Part shown: one piece after another, positions 7,832 to 15,435 of the stretch
Position numbering within the stretch: position 1 is the first letter of the stretch
How the letters are laid out: every line of letters begins with the position of its first letter
DNA from: a virus
DNA: 22,105 nucleotides
IMG/VR virus record: IMGVR_UViG_3300002460_000183
Location: 1 to 22,105 of that record
Strand: one strand, 5' to 3'
Notes under the pieces: generated by a model
What the model saw: the letters and a program-made list of their open reading frames with translations, nothing else
What the model was told of the DNA's origin: nothing
Database searches by the model: none
Made by a program: the position numbers and the translations under genes

Positions 7832-8476
7832 TTAGAACACCTTTAGAGCTTTGAGCGTGGCAACATTGCCGATGGTCCCGCCGATGTTTCCCCACATCTG
7901 GGCTTGAGCCTGACCTTGAGCCAGAGCTGCACCGGCGGCCGCCTGTCCTTGTTGTGTCAATGCATTGCCAATGTTGGCGCCAGTTTGCTGGGCGGCAGCT
8001 GCCTGGCCTGCGGCCGATGCTTGGCCCAAGCCTGAGATGGTACCAAGCTTACTGAACTGCGACTCAATCAACTGGCTTAAAAGCTGTGGGCGAAACTGAG
8101 CAAGAGTAGCCTGCACGTTGCCGCCACGAAGTCCGCCAGTTGCTGACGCGTTTTGCAAGATGGCGTTCTCACCTTGCTGCATCATTGATTGAAACTGAGG
8201 CGATGATTCGATGCCGGCAATTGCTTGTTGCTGGGCTGCCGGTCCTGCAAGGCCAAGTAGACCTTGTTGGCCACCGATGGCCTGCTCACCAGCTCCTACG
8301 TAAGGAGCCAGCAACTTTTGAACGGCGTCGAACTGACGCCGCTGCTCCTCAATTGATGCTTGGCTTGCTGCAGTCTGGGCACCAGCAGCTGATTCTGCAG
8401 CACTAGACTGCGCGTTGCTGGACATCACGCCAGTGATGACTGATCCGGCCACGACAGCCGTTGCGATTCCGCTCAT
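7832..8476 (-). CDS. DNA transfer/ejection protein (P22 gp7-like position)
   Basis: 214 residues, strongly Ala/Gln/Gly-rich. It begins with a hydrophobic helix (VVAGSVITGVMSS, about 8-20), continues with EEQRRQFDAVQKLLAPYVGAG (about 43-63), and has a central GENAILQNASATGGLRGGN segment (about 101-119) that is characteristic of small phage DNA-transfer proteins, then ends in low-complexity QGQAAAGAALAQGQAQAQ. P22 gp7 is an ejection protein of similar size and composition. The ATG overlaps the stop of the cupin-SET gene (ATGA), with an AAGGAG ribosome site inside that gene. Confidence 0.75.
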   Translation of the reverse strand: MSGIATAVVAGSVITGVMSSNAQSSAAESAAGAQTAASQASIEEQRRQFDAVQKLLAPYVGAGEQAIGGQQGLLGLAGPAAQQQAIAGIESSPQFQSMMQQGENAILQNASATGGLRGGNVQATLAQFRPQLLSQLIESQFSKLGTISGLGQASAAGQAAAAQQTGANIGNALTQQGQAAAGAALAQGQAQAQMWGNIGGTIGNVATLKALKVF

Positions 8477-9339
8477 TGGGATTCTCCTTCAATTAGATTG
8501 ACGCCCGAGAGGGCGAGGGCTTGGCGGTAGTCAACTGTCACCTCCTCACCTTGATTGCCACCGGCGCATCCAGCAATGCGCTTCAAGGCTACAAGCCAGA
8601 TGTCACCACTTTCGTCCTTGACAAACTTAGCGTTGGGGTTCTTAGCGTGGTTGGTGTAGCGACCTGCTGGTGTGCGCATGCCATCGATGCGCGCTGGTGC
8701 GATGACCTCACCTTGCTCAACTGAAGAGCTGAGGAAAACACCTTTGCCCTCAATGGCCGAGTCACGCACGGTGAACTTAGGTGCAAAACCACTTGGCATC
8801 TTGATTTGGTCATGCGGATTCTCAGACTGAGCGCGGACTGCAGCAGGCGTGAAACCTGCAAGGCGCACAACAAGTTCAAAGTCTTCACGGTCTTCACGGC
8901 GGTGATAGGTCTCAAGTTGCTTAGCAACCTCAGCGTGCGCTTGCCACGTGGCGCTCTTGTCGAGGAACATGGCCTCAAGCTTATCGATGTCGCGCTCGTC
9001 AGTGGAGTAGACATTCTGCCAGATGCAGGTCTCAAGCACGTAGCCAAGTTTGCGGCCAGGCTTGCCAACAAAGATCATGGGTGCTCGCAGCACTTTGGTC
9101 TGACCATCGTCACCTACCATGGCAACTGCACCAGTCAACATGATGTTGAGGTGCTCAAACCGCTGGGCGTGGCCGATGGCGAGAGTGCCAGCCGGCAGAG
9201 TGACTTCGCGGATGTAGATACCCGGGCCGAAGTGGTGGACAACTGGGCACTCGACTTGAGGCAGGTCCAAAAGGTGTGATTCAACCTGCTCGATTTTAGC
9301 AGGGTCCACAATACTGTGGGATTTGGCTTCAGCCAGCAT
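8473..9339 (-). CDS. Cupin-SET domain fusion protein
   Basis: 288 residues in two recognisable domains. Residues about 32-120 form a cupin: IREVTLPAGT, GHAQRFEHLNIMLTG (H57 and H63 as possible metal ligands), then VGKPGRKLGY and a WQNVY strand. A helical linker (about 120-175) leads to a SET lysine-methyltransferase-like domain (about 188-272): EGKGVF (197-202, the GxG motif), GRYTNHAKNPNAKF (226-239, matching the RxxNHxxxPN motif that binds S-adenosylmethionine), and GEEVTVDY (264-271, the GEELxxDY motif with the catalytic Tyr). All three SET signatures are intact. The zinc-binding pre/post-SET cysteines are absent, as in many short SET proteins. It sits between a small structural protein and the ejection genes, so a virion or assembly protein is a plausible substrate. 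A good AAGGAGA site precedes the ATG. Confidence 0.8.
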   Translation of the reverse strand: MLAEAKSHSIVDPAKIEQVESHLLDLPQVECPVVHHFGPGIYIREVTLPAGTLAIGHAQRFEHLNIMLTGAVAMVGDDGQTKVLRAPMIFVGKPGRKLGYVLETCIWQNVYSTDERDIDKLEAMFLDKSATWQAHAEVAKQLETYHRREDREDFELVVRLAGFTPAAVRAQSENPHDQIKMPSGFAPKFTVRDSAIEGKGVFLSSSVEQGEVIAPARIDGMRTPAGRYTNHAKNPNAKFVKDESGDIWLVALKRIAGCAGGNQGEEVTVDYRQALALSGVNLIEGESQ

Positions 9340-9395
9340 TCAAACTCTCCTTTTCAGGGTGGTATGAGCTGCTGGCTGCTCGTTAGGCTCAGCTA

Positions 9396-9448
9396 CTGTG
9401 GTCTCTAGTACCACAGGTGGTCAGATACTAACACGCATCTGACCACCT
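9396..9448 (-). promoter_or_regulatory. Tandem hairpins / palindromic operator-like element
   Basis: In the 118-base gap before the cupin-SET gene, 12-base arms at 9415-9426 and 9437-9448 are perfectly complementary around a 10-base loop. Directly next to it, 7-base arms 9396-9402 and 9410-9416 pair around a 7-base loop. The inner segment (9410-9421, ACCACAGGTGGT) is itself nearly palindromic, so alternative folds compete. No U-run follows on either strand, so it is not a standard intrinsic terminator. On the minus strand a TTTACA lies just upstream of the large palindrome and TAGTAT falls inside it, a weak promoter pattern. It may be an operator, RNA processing site or attenuator. Confidence 0.55.
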
Positions 9449-9457
9449 TGTAAACCA

Positions 9458-9793
9458 TCAGGTTATTTCACGACCGGAGGCGACAATAGTAAGTGAGTTG
9501 GCCGCGCTTGCAATTGTGGAGATGATACCGCCGTCGCCCAAAGATTGACCAACAAGTTCAGGAAATGTGTATGTCTCTCCTGGAGCCACAAACCGAGTTT
9601 TCACCACAAGGTTATTTGTACCAGCAACTCCACCTTGGGCAATTAAATTTACAGACAGCGCCACATTTGCAGCAGACGTGTTTGTGGCAGTGAATTTGTC
9701 AATGATAACTTTACACCCATTGGCTGTGTATTGGGCGGTTTGTAATGCCTCAGCTTGCTTTGCTGGGATCAGATTCTTTACTGTGACAGTCAT
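9458..9793 (-). CDS. Small beta-rich structural protein, unknown function
   Basis: 111 residues, no recognised family. Alternating hydrophobic strands rich in Thr, Ser, Asn and Val (KVIIDKFTATNTSAANVALSVNLI, then NLVVKTRFVAPGETYTFPEL and SLTIVASGREIT) suggest a beta-sandwich like a decoration, fibre-accessory or adaptor protein. The start MTVTVKNL is preferred over an ATG 18 bases upstream because AAGGAG lies at the proper distance and only one base separates it from the tail-fibre stop. Its place directly after the tail fibre suggests a virion role. Confidence 0.6.
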   Translation of the reverse strand: MTVTVKNLIPAKQAEALQTAQYTANGCKVIIDKFTATNTSAANVALSVNLIAQGGVAGTNNLVVKTRFVAPGETYTFPELVGQSLGDGGIISTIASAANSLTIVASGREIT

Positions 9794-9794
9794 T

Positions 9795-12530
9795 TTAGAC
9801 TCCTTGTTCAATTAGTGAAAGGCGCTCCTCAAATCCTCGAGATATGAACGCCAAGAGTTGATCCATACGGAACCCGTACTTATTACCAGCCTGCTGAATT
9901 TCAGTCCAAGCCTCTTTAACAACAACCTCTTTGTAGATCTGGTTGCCATCTTTGTCTAACAACCCAGTGTCAACTTGGTCAACTTGGGCGTTGTGAGTTG
10001 TGATCTTTTCATCCCACTCATCGTAACATATAAAACCATAGGACATGGCATCAAGTCCACATGACGTCATTATTTCAATGGCTCTTTGCACGGTCATGCC
10101 GATGTGCTTCCGAGCCAAATCGCCCTTACTGTTGACTGCCTCGATGAATTTGTAAGTGCCAATTTCCTTAGACAGTTGCTTTGCCGCAGCCAGTTCACCA
10201 GAAGTAAAGGCGGATACTTGTGTCTTATCCCTCGCATCTGATGTATTGATCAACGCCGTGCCGGCATAAATCACAGACCAGCGCAGTGCTGCCGTTCCGC
10301 AGCTCCTGGTGTTATCAGCACTTGGTCTGAAGTTGCCTCCTGAGTCAAACCGCGCAACCTCTGTGGCTGTTACTGCACCGGAAGTCAGACTGACGCCAAA
10401 TGCAAGTTCACTGACGCCGCTCGAGCCTCCGCCGATGCCCTTGACATACGACTGACTTGTACCGCTGAAGTTGTTTGCCACCTCGAACAACACGGTTGCG
10501 TCTGATGCTGTTGCAGTGGTAGTCTTAAGTCTGATTGCGGTCGCTGTTGACTGCTTGGCGTCGATGGTGTAACTGGCGCTGGTATCTCCAATTGCAAGAC
10601 GCGTGTTTGCGTTGTCAAACAGGAAGTTAGCATTAGTTGCAATGGCGCTGGCGCTGTTTCCAAACAATATGCGACCGTTGCCGAATGTTGTGTTGCCAGT
10701 ACCGCCATTTGGCACGCCGAGAGTGCCTGCCAACGTCAATGTACCAGAGCCAGTGACTGGTCCGCCAGAAAATGACAAACCCGTCGTGCCGCCAGAAGCA
10801 TTCACAGATGTCACAGTTCCTGTACCGTAAGCTGTCGTGTCCAGAGCCCAAGTATTTGCGGCTGTTTTCTTTAGCAGACCTGTAGTGCCAGCAAGAGCAG
10901 CAATGGCATCTAGATCAGCATCCCAAGCTTGGACATTGCTGCCTATGGCAACACCAAGATTTGTCCTAGCTGTTGATGTGTTAGTCAGGTCGCTTAGGTT
11001 ATTACCGGCGAGAAGTACGCCGACAAGGTTGTGCTCTAAAACAAACCAAGACGAACCCACTGCAGCCTGGGTACCACCTGCGTTGTCAGCGGACGCAACC
11101 ACCATGTCACCAACATCAACATTTACACCAGATGCCCCACCGATCTTGCCAGCAACTGAAACTGCATATGTGTCACCTTTCAAGGCCGCTGGATAATTTG
11201 GGTTGGTACTGCAGTTGATGTTACCTTTGAAATCCAACAACCCAGTCACTGCGTTATCGACGTAAGTTTTCACAGCTTTTTGCGTTGCCACGCGCAAGTC
11301 GCTGTTGGCAGCCAAAGTTCCGTCAGCGTCACTGGTAAGCGTTGAGACGGTCCCAAGTCCGTGCACTGACGTACCAGTTGCTCCGGTGTGCGCATCCAAC
11401 TCTGCTTGGGTTGCCATGTCTACGGCGAATCCAGGATTAGGATAGGTCCCAGAAAGAACACCGCCAGCCGACCCTGTTGGGGCAGCTCCAGCCACGGCAA
11501 TGGTGATTGCGCCATCAGCATTAGTGATGGTGACATTGGTTCCGGGCGTTAAAGAAGCAGCTTCCCATCTTTTTTGCGTGGCATCATAGATCAGGACATT
11601 TCCGGCCGCCGGTGTGGGAGCATACACGTCATTGAGGTGCCCTAAATCTTCGCCGGTCTTCATGCGCACAAAGATGGAACCAGCTCCGCCTGAAGCCGCA
11701 TTGATCACAATGGCTACAGGCGCCCGTAGTTTCGGGGCGTCTGGTGCAATTTTGGTCAGGCCTCCGGCAATTGTTGGATTGAAATAGAGCAGGTCGCCAT
11801 CAACCCAAACCTCGCCGTACGGCGTGCCCGAGGTATTGATTCCTCGCACCAGTCCAAAACTGGTAACATATCCAAAGGCGTTGTTTGCAATATCTTGTGT
11901 TGCCACGCCAAGCATGTACTCGCCAGAAATAGTTCCATCTGCGACGGCTGGGGCACAAGTGATTTTGCCAGATGCGCCAATAGCGCCAGTAGCCATCACA
12001 GAACTTCCATCGGTGATGGTCGCACCTGAAGTATTCTTCACGTAGAAGTGGGTTTCCTGTCCAACTTGAAGCACAACACCGTTGAACAGTCCTACGTCGA
12101 TGGTCCCGTCATCAGCATTCCATTGAACACGGCGCTCTTGAGTAACGTGCGGTCCGTTGACAGGAAAGTCAATGTAGTCACCAGACAAAAATGTGTCTTG
12201 GCGAATCACTGGTTCCATGGCCAACAACTCAAGAGATTGCGCTATTTTGTTAAGCAGGTCCAAAGCTTGCGTGGCTTTGTCATCGGCCGACCCGGCATTG
12301 ATAGCCGCATCTTGGACAACTTGCCCAAGTTGATCAAGAGCAGACTGGGCCGTTGACTGGGCCGTCGAGGCGTCAATTGAGGCTTCTTGTATGAGTGAGA
12401 CTAATGTTGCAATTTCAGCTGGGGTCAATTCACCAGCCACGTAGAAAAGACGTTCAAACCTTCTTATTGATTCAGGGTCTGGAAGGAATTTAGCCAGAGC
12501 ATCTCTGGTTAGTGGACGTGGATCTGCCAT
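9795..12530 (-). CDS. Long tail fibre with C-terminal S74-type intramolecular chaperone
   Basis: 911 residues. The N-terminal part holds a helical, heptad-like region (about 55-100, DASTAQSTAQSALDQLGQVV). The middle is made of Gly/Thr/Ser/Asn-rich beta repeats typical of trimeric fibres (GTVTSVNASGGTTGLSFSGG, LGVPNGGTGNTTFGNGRILF; about 560-650). The C-terminal ~150 residues (from about 762) are a peptidase S74/endosialidase-type chaperone: NTSDARDKT carries the Ser-Asp...Lys signature used for self-cleavage (S764 candidate), followed by YKF, KHIGMTVQ and a terminal helix. This domain drives trimer folding and is normally cut off. The gene follows the gp10-like hub gene by two bases, where P22 has its tail needle. 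It is probably a receptor-binding fibre attached to the hub. Confidence 0.85.
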   Translation of the reverse strand: MADPRPLTRDALAKFLPDPESIRRFERLFYVAGELTPAEIATLVSLIQEASIDASTAQSTAQSALDQLGQVVQDAAINAGSADDKATQALDLLNKIAQSLELLAMEPVIRQDTFLSGDYIDFPVNGPHVTQERRVQWNADDGTIDVGLFNGVVLQVGQETHFYVKNTSGATITDGSSVMATGAIGASGKITCAPAVADGTISGEYMLGVATQDIANNAFGYVTSFGLVRGINTSGTPYGEVWVDGDLLYFNPTIAGGLTKIAPDAPKLRAPVAIVINAASGGAGSIFVRMKTGEDLGHLNDVYAPTPAAGNVLIYDATQKRWEAASLTPGTNVTITNADGAITIAVAGAAPTGSAGGVLSGTYPNPGFAVDMATQAELDAHTGATGTSVHGLGTVSTLTSDADGTLAANSDLRVATQKAVKTYVDNAVTGLLDFKGNINCSTNPNYPAALKGDTYAVSVAGKIGGASGVNVDVGDMVVASADNAGGTQAAVGSSWFVLEHNLVGVLLAGNNLSDLTNTSTARTNLGVAIGSNVQAWDADLDAIAALAGTTGLLKKTAANTWALDTTAYGTGTVTSVNASGGTTGLSFSGGPVTGSGTLTLAGTLGVPNGGTGNTTFGNGRILFGNSASAIATNANFLFDNANTRLAIGDTSASYTIDAKQSTATAIRLKTTTATASDATVLFEVANNFSGTSQSYVKGIGGGSSGVSELAFGVSLTSGAVTATEVARFDSGGNFRPSADNTRSCGTAALRWSVIYAGTALINTSDARDKTQVSAFTSGELAAAKQLSKEIGTYKFIEAVNSKGDLARKHIGMTVQRAIEIMTSCGLDAMSYGFICYDEWDEKITTHNAQVDQVDTGLLDKDGNQIYKEVVVKEAWTEIQQAGNKYGFRMDQLLAFISRGFEERLSLIEQGV

Positions 12531-12532
12531 TG

Positions 12533-13933
12533 TTACACCGCCAAAGGTTCAAGACGCGCCTCAAGGCGCGCAACTGAGATGAATGATCTGCTGTCGCCAC
12601 GAAAACGTTGGACGCGCCAGTTTCTCATGTGGCCTTGCTGCAACCAAACTATGCGCTTAGATCTGTCACCTCGCTTGCCGATCTTCACTGACTTTTCTTG
12701 GCTCCATGTTTCTCCGTCAACTGAATAAGATGTGCTGATCTGAGGATCTTCACCAAACGCAACGCGACCGGTCAAACATACGAGTTCAAGCTCATGGAAA
12801 ATAGCGCCACGCCCCTCGTTGTAGACTACAAGGGTACCAAACTCCCATCGTACATCTTGATCGAAATGCGTGGAGATTGAGTCATCAAGGTAGCCAACAA
12901 TGCTAGAAGACGGGTGGCCTACTAACCACTTGTTGTAGCACCAAACTAGGTCTTTGGCCAGGTACTCTGAAAACCCGACAATGGAACTAGTTAAATGATA
13001 CCAAACAGGTTCTTGCAATGTTTGAGATGCGGCCGCGTCATACACCAGAGTTTGATCTGGAAGGCGCACCCAAAGATGCTGGTGCGCTTTGTTGACACGC
13101 GACTCCAAAATGGCTTGGGATAATTCTGTCTCAGTGTACGTCTGAAGTATCTCGTCTATCTCTTGAGTGCTGATTTTTATTGCAGATGCATTGGCGCCAA
13201 TGTAAATAGACGGGGCTTCATTGCGCCCACTACCCAAGAAAGCCACGGCATCAACAAAGGTGCAGGCGCAGTAAGTGCCAAGAGCTCCTTTTGGTACCTG
13301 TGCTCCATCGATGCGCTGGAACGGAAAGAAGTCTCCACCAATGTTGTCAAAGACCTCAATGGTATAACGGTTGATGGCGTAGACCTCGTTGCGAATTTTG
13401 ACAACGCCAACAATTGGGTCTGGATCAACTTCAGAGCTCCCGTACTTTAAGGGGTTGACAGAAAATGGATTGTTCAACTCTGTGACAACAAGATTTTCGC
13501 CATCGGTGGTCATAAAATAACCATCCACCCAAACAAAATCTACAACAGTTCCAAGATCTGGGTCGGTAACTTGCTGAAGAGACGCTCCATTCCAATAGTA
13601 AAGTCTTCCGCCTGAGGAGATACCAAGTCTGTCAAATGAGTAGTCAAGCGTACACTGCCCTCCTTGACCGACGTCACCCAATATGTTTACCGAACCATCA
13701 CTTGTGATGGACACAAATTTTGTCCCCATCACTCGGTAACAAATACCATTCCAGTTTATTGCGCCGCGGCTTGGTCCAGGCCCTACGCCATTTTGTGTCA
13801 GTCCATCAGCTGGTCTCAGATACCCATTGGAAATTCCCTGTTCTTTTGGAACAGGGACCATGTTCACGGGATATGAGGTGCGGAAGTCCGCGACCCCGTC
13901 CGTGTAAACTCCGTTCAGAACAGGGATTTGCAT
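12533..13933 (-). CDS. Tail hub / packaged DNA stabilisation protein (P22 gp10-like)
   Basis: 466 residues from MQIPVLNGVYTDG, which matches the way P22 gp10 proteins begin (short strand, then SYPVNMVPVP, about 20-29). The body is beta-rich with many Trp/Tyr/Gly-containing blades (VWVDGYFMTTDGENLVV, RNEVYAINRYTIEVFDN, LGSGRNEAPSIYIG) and a C-terminal WRVQRFRGDSRSFISVARLEARLEPLAV strand pair usual in the family. It should plug the portal-gp4 tube and provide the site for fibre or spike. The start 42 bases upstream would overlap the preceding gene and adds residues without family resemblance; GAGTGGG upstream of 13933 is a weak ribosome site, so coupling to the preceding stop, four bases away, is likely. 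Confidence 0.85.
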   Translation of the reverse strand: MQIPVLNGVYTDGVADFRTSYPVNMVPVPKEQGISNGYLRPADGLTQNGVGPGPSRGAINWNGICYRVMGTKFVSITSDGSVNILGDVGQGGQCTLDYSFDRLGISSGGRLYYWNGASLQQVTDPDLGTVVDFVWVDGYFMTTDGENLVVTELNNPFSVNPLKYGSSEVDPDPIVGVVKIRNEVYAINRYTIEVFDNIGGDFFPFQRIDGAQVPKGALGTYCACTFVDAVAFLGSGRNEAPSIYIGANASAIKISTQEIDEILQTYTETELSQAILESRVNKAHQHLWVRLPDQTLVYDAAASQTLQEPVWYHLTSSIVGFSEYLAKDLVWCYNKWLVGHPSSSIVGYLDDSISTHFDQDVRWEFGTLVVYNEGRGAIFHELELVCLTGRVAFGEDPQISTSYSVDGETWSQEKSVKIGKRGDRSKRIVWLQQGHMRNWRVQRFRGDSRSFISVARLEARLEPLAV

Positions 13934-13937
13934 ATCA

Positions 13938-14405
13938 TTAGCCCACTCGGTACCAAGTTTGAGTAGCGATGTCAAACTTCAGTCGGAAGAAGTCATCGGC
14001 TCCAAGAGATGCTGGCTCACCAGTCACAGACACGGCCCCATTGCCGTTGACCGTCAATGTTGTGACCTGTTGAGTGCAATTGACAAGTATTTCCTGCTTG
14101 TCCACGCAGTTGGCCAACGTAGGCAGAGTGATCGTGCCGGCAGCAAGACCTGCAGTGGGAGTCAAGATCAGGTGGGTGTTATTTCCGTTGTCGGTGATTT
14201 GGACATTGAAGCCAGTTGATGACGGAGCCGCGTACTGGGTCTCAAACTGCTGAACACCAGTGGCTGACGGTACCTGTGCCAAAATGTATTGGGTCAACAC
14301 GCTGAGCGCAACTTTGCGGGCATCACCATTAGCTTGACTGTAAACAGGAAACTGGTCACCTGCTGCCAGTTGGTCCAAGGCGGACAATTGATTGATTTGC
14401 GGCAT
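13938..14405 (-). CDS. Putative small virion protein between gp4-like and gp10-like genes
   Basis: 155 residues. The start MPQINQLSALDQL is chosen because AAGGAG lies 7 bases before it; the longer in-frame extension runs antiparallel-style through the upstream gene and reads as non-coding. The first 45 residues (LSALDQLAAGDQFPVYSQANGDARKVALSVL, about 7-37) are a short module seen at the start of phage fibre-like structural proteins; the rest is beta-rich (TGFNVQITDNG, ITLPTLANCVDKQEILVNCT, TTLTVNGNGAVSV), ending FKFDIATQTWYRVG-like. It may be a trimeric head or tail fibre or adaptor. It has no counterpart in P22 at this place. Function is not known. Confidence 0.6.
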   Translation of the reverse strand: MPQINQLSALDQLAAGDQFPVYSQANGDARKVALSVLTQYILAQVPSATGVQQFETQYAAPSSTGFNVQITDNGNNTHLILTPTAGLAAGTITLPTLANCVDKQEILVNCTQQVTTLTVNGNGAVSVTGEPASLGADDFFRLKFDIATQTWYRVG

Positions 14406-14418
14406 GGCAAAGTTCTCC

Positions 14419-14901
14419 TTAGTTAAATTCGATTGGGCCGTCTTCACCGGCCAGCAGCGGATCCACCGGCTTATCCAAGAACGGATTGTCATATGTTCTC
14501 CATGGCTTGTTGCCAGCACCAGCAGGCATCGTGCCTGGAAACTGTTGCTGAGGAGGCATGGCGGCGCGTGATAGCAATGTGTCGTAGGCCATCTTGGCAG
14601 ACGCCTTGGTCTCAGTTGCCACGACCTTGCCAAACCCGGGGGCGAGTTTAATGCCCAAGTTCAGGTAGATGGCCTCATTGGCTGAGTCAGGCACGTTGGT
14701 CTCTTGGTCAAGTTCACTGTTTTGTGGACTTGACGGAATTGGGTAGCCGAGTCGGATGCCTTTGGCGTTCCATGCAGCCATCATGGCATCCAATCGGCGG
14801 AGTGCACTCTCAAGCTGTTCTGGAGTCAGGTCGAAGACGTAAGCCGCCAACCCGATTTCCTCGAAGGCCTGTGTGACGAATTGGCGCTTAGTCCAGCCCA
14901 T
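14419..14901 (-). CDS. Tail accessory / head completion protein (P22 gp4-like)
   Basis: 160 residues. Helical N-terminus MGWTKRQFVTQAFEEIGLA and ALRRLDAMMAAWNAKGIRLGYPI (about 32-55) are the marks of the P22 gp4 family, the dodecameric adaptor that binds under the portal ring. IYLNLGIKLAPGFGK (about 78-92) and the following KMAYDTLLSRAAMP are also typical, with a flexible Pro/Gly-rich tail. P22 gp4 has a murein hydrolase activity; this cannot be judged here. It lies two bases after the upstream stop, with AAGGAG within the end of that gene, and in the order coat - gp4 - gp10 seen in P22. Confidence 0.87.
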   Translation of the reverse strand: MGWTKRQFVTQAFEEIGLAAYVFDLTPEQLESALRRLDAMMAAWNAKGIRLGYPIPSSPQNSELDQETNVPDSANEAIYLNLGIKLAPGFGKVVATETKASAKMAYDTLLSRAAMPPQQQFPGTMPAGAGNKPWRTYDNPFLDKPVDPLLAGEDGPIEFN

Positions 14902-14903
14902 GA

Positions 14904-15233
14904 TTACTCCTTGGCGAGTGCGGCGGTGATCGCGTCGCTGAGTTCAGCGTCGGTCGTCTTTTTGTCGAACTTGATACCCAGTTCTTTGGCCTTGGTCTCG
15001 AGCTCCTTGCGGGTCGGAGGATCATTGTCCTCAGACTTCACGACAGGTTTGTCGTGGGCGTCAATGGCTTCAGGCAGCGTGGTAAACCAACCATCAGCCA
15101 GTTTGGTATCGAACTCCTCCTTGTCATTGGCGGCCGCGTAGTCGTAGGTGCCACCAGCACGGGAGTGAGGGCCATGACCTTTGTAGACGAGCGTAGGGAA
15201 CTGGTCGTCGGCAGTTTGAACTTGTTCAGTCAT
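14904..15233 (-). CDS. Small head/connector-region protein with C-terminal HeH/SAP-like motif
   Basis: 109 residues. The N-terminal half contains [21 protein letters not shown] (about 13-33) and [13 protein letters not shown] (about 47-59), a pattern met in small phage head-gene proteins of unknown role. The C-terminal ~35 residues ([19 protein letters not shown], then [15 protein letters not shown]) read as helix-extended loop-helix, as in HeH/LEM or Rho-N-like nucleic-acid-binding modules. Start overlaps the upstream stop by four bases (ATGA). It may bind DNA or the connector; no firm function. Confidence 0.65.
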   Translation of the reverse strand: MTEQVQTADDQFPTLVYKGHGPHSRAGGTYDYAAANDKEEFDTKLADGWFTTLPEAIDAHDKPVVKSEDNDPPTRKELETKAKELGIKFDKKTTDAELSDAITAALAKE

Positions 15234-15382
15234 TTCTTGTTACCTTTCTTGGTTGCGGCTTTGGCTTTCTTTGCCACGCTCAGAGCAATTGCAACTGCTT
15301 GCTTCTGAGGTTTGCCGGATTTCATTTCGCGGCGGATGTTCTCCGACACGGACTTTTTGCTGTAACCTTGTTTGAGTGGCAT
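15230..15382 (-). CDS. Small basic conserved phage protein
   Basis: 50 residues from [20 protein letters not shown], followed by [20 protein letters not shown] and a Lys-rich tail. The [22 protein letters not shown] pattern is common in very small phage proteins that lie beside head genes; their role is not established. The high Lys content suggests nucleic-acid contact. AGGAG precedes the ATG. It begins just after the terminator that follows the coat gene, so it is expressed from read-through or from a promoter not recognised. Confidence 0.75.
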   Translation of the reverse strand: MPLKQGYSKKSVSENIRREMKSGKPQKQAVAIALSVAKKAKAATKKGNKK

Positions 15383-15401
15383 GTCAGTCTCCTGGAGGTT
15401 G

Positions 15402-15423
15402 AAGAAAGGGGCCGAAGCCCCTT
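15402..15423 (-). terminator. Terminator after the coat protein gene (UUCG tetraloop)
   Basis: On the minus strand AAGGGGC-TTCG-GCCCCTT forms a seven-base stem with a stable UUCG loop, followed by TCTTC. It lies 13 bases past the coat stop codon. The short, interrupted U-run suggests partial termination, which would raise coat transcripts over the connector and tail genes downstream. Confidence 0.8.
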
Positions 15424-15435
15424 CCCTCAATCAGC

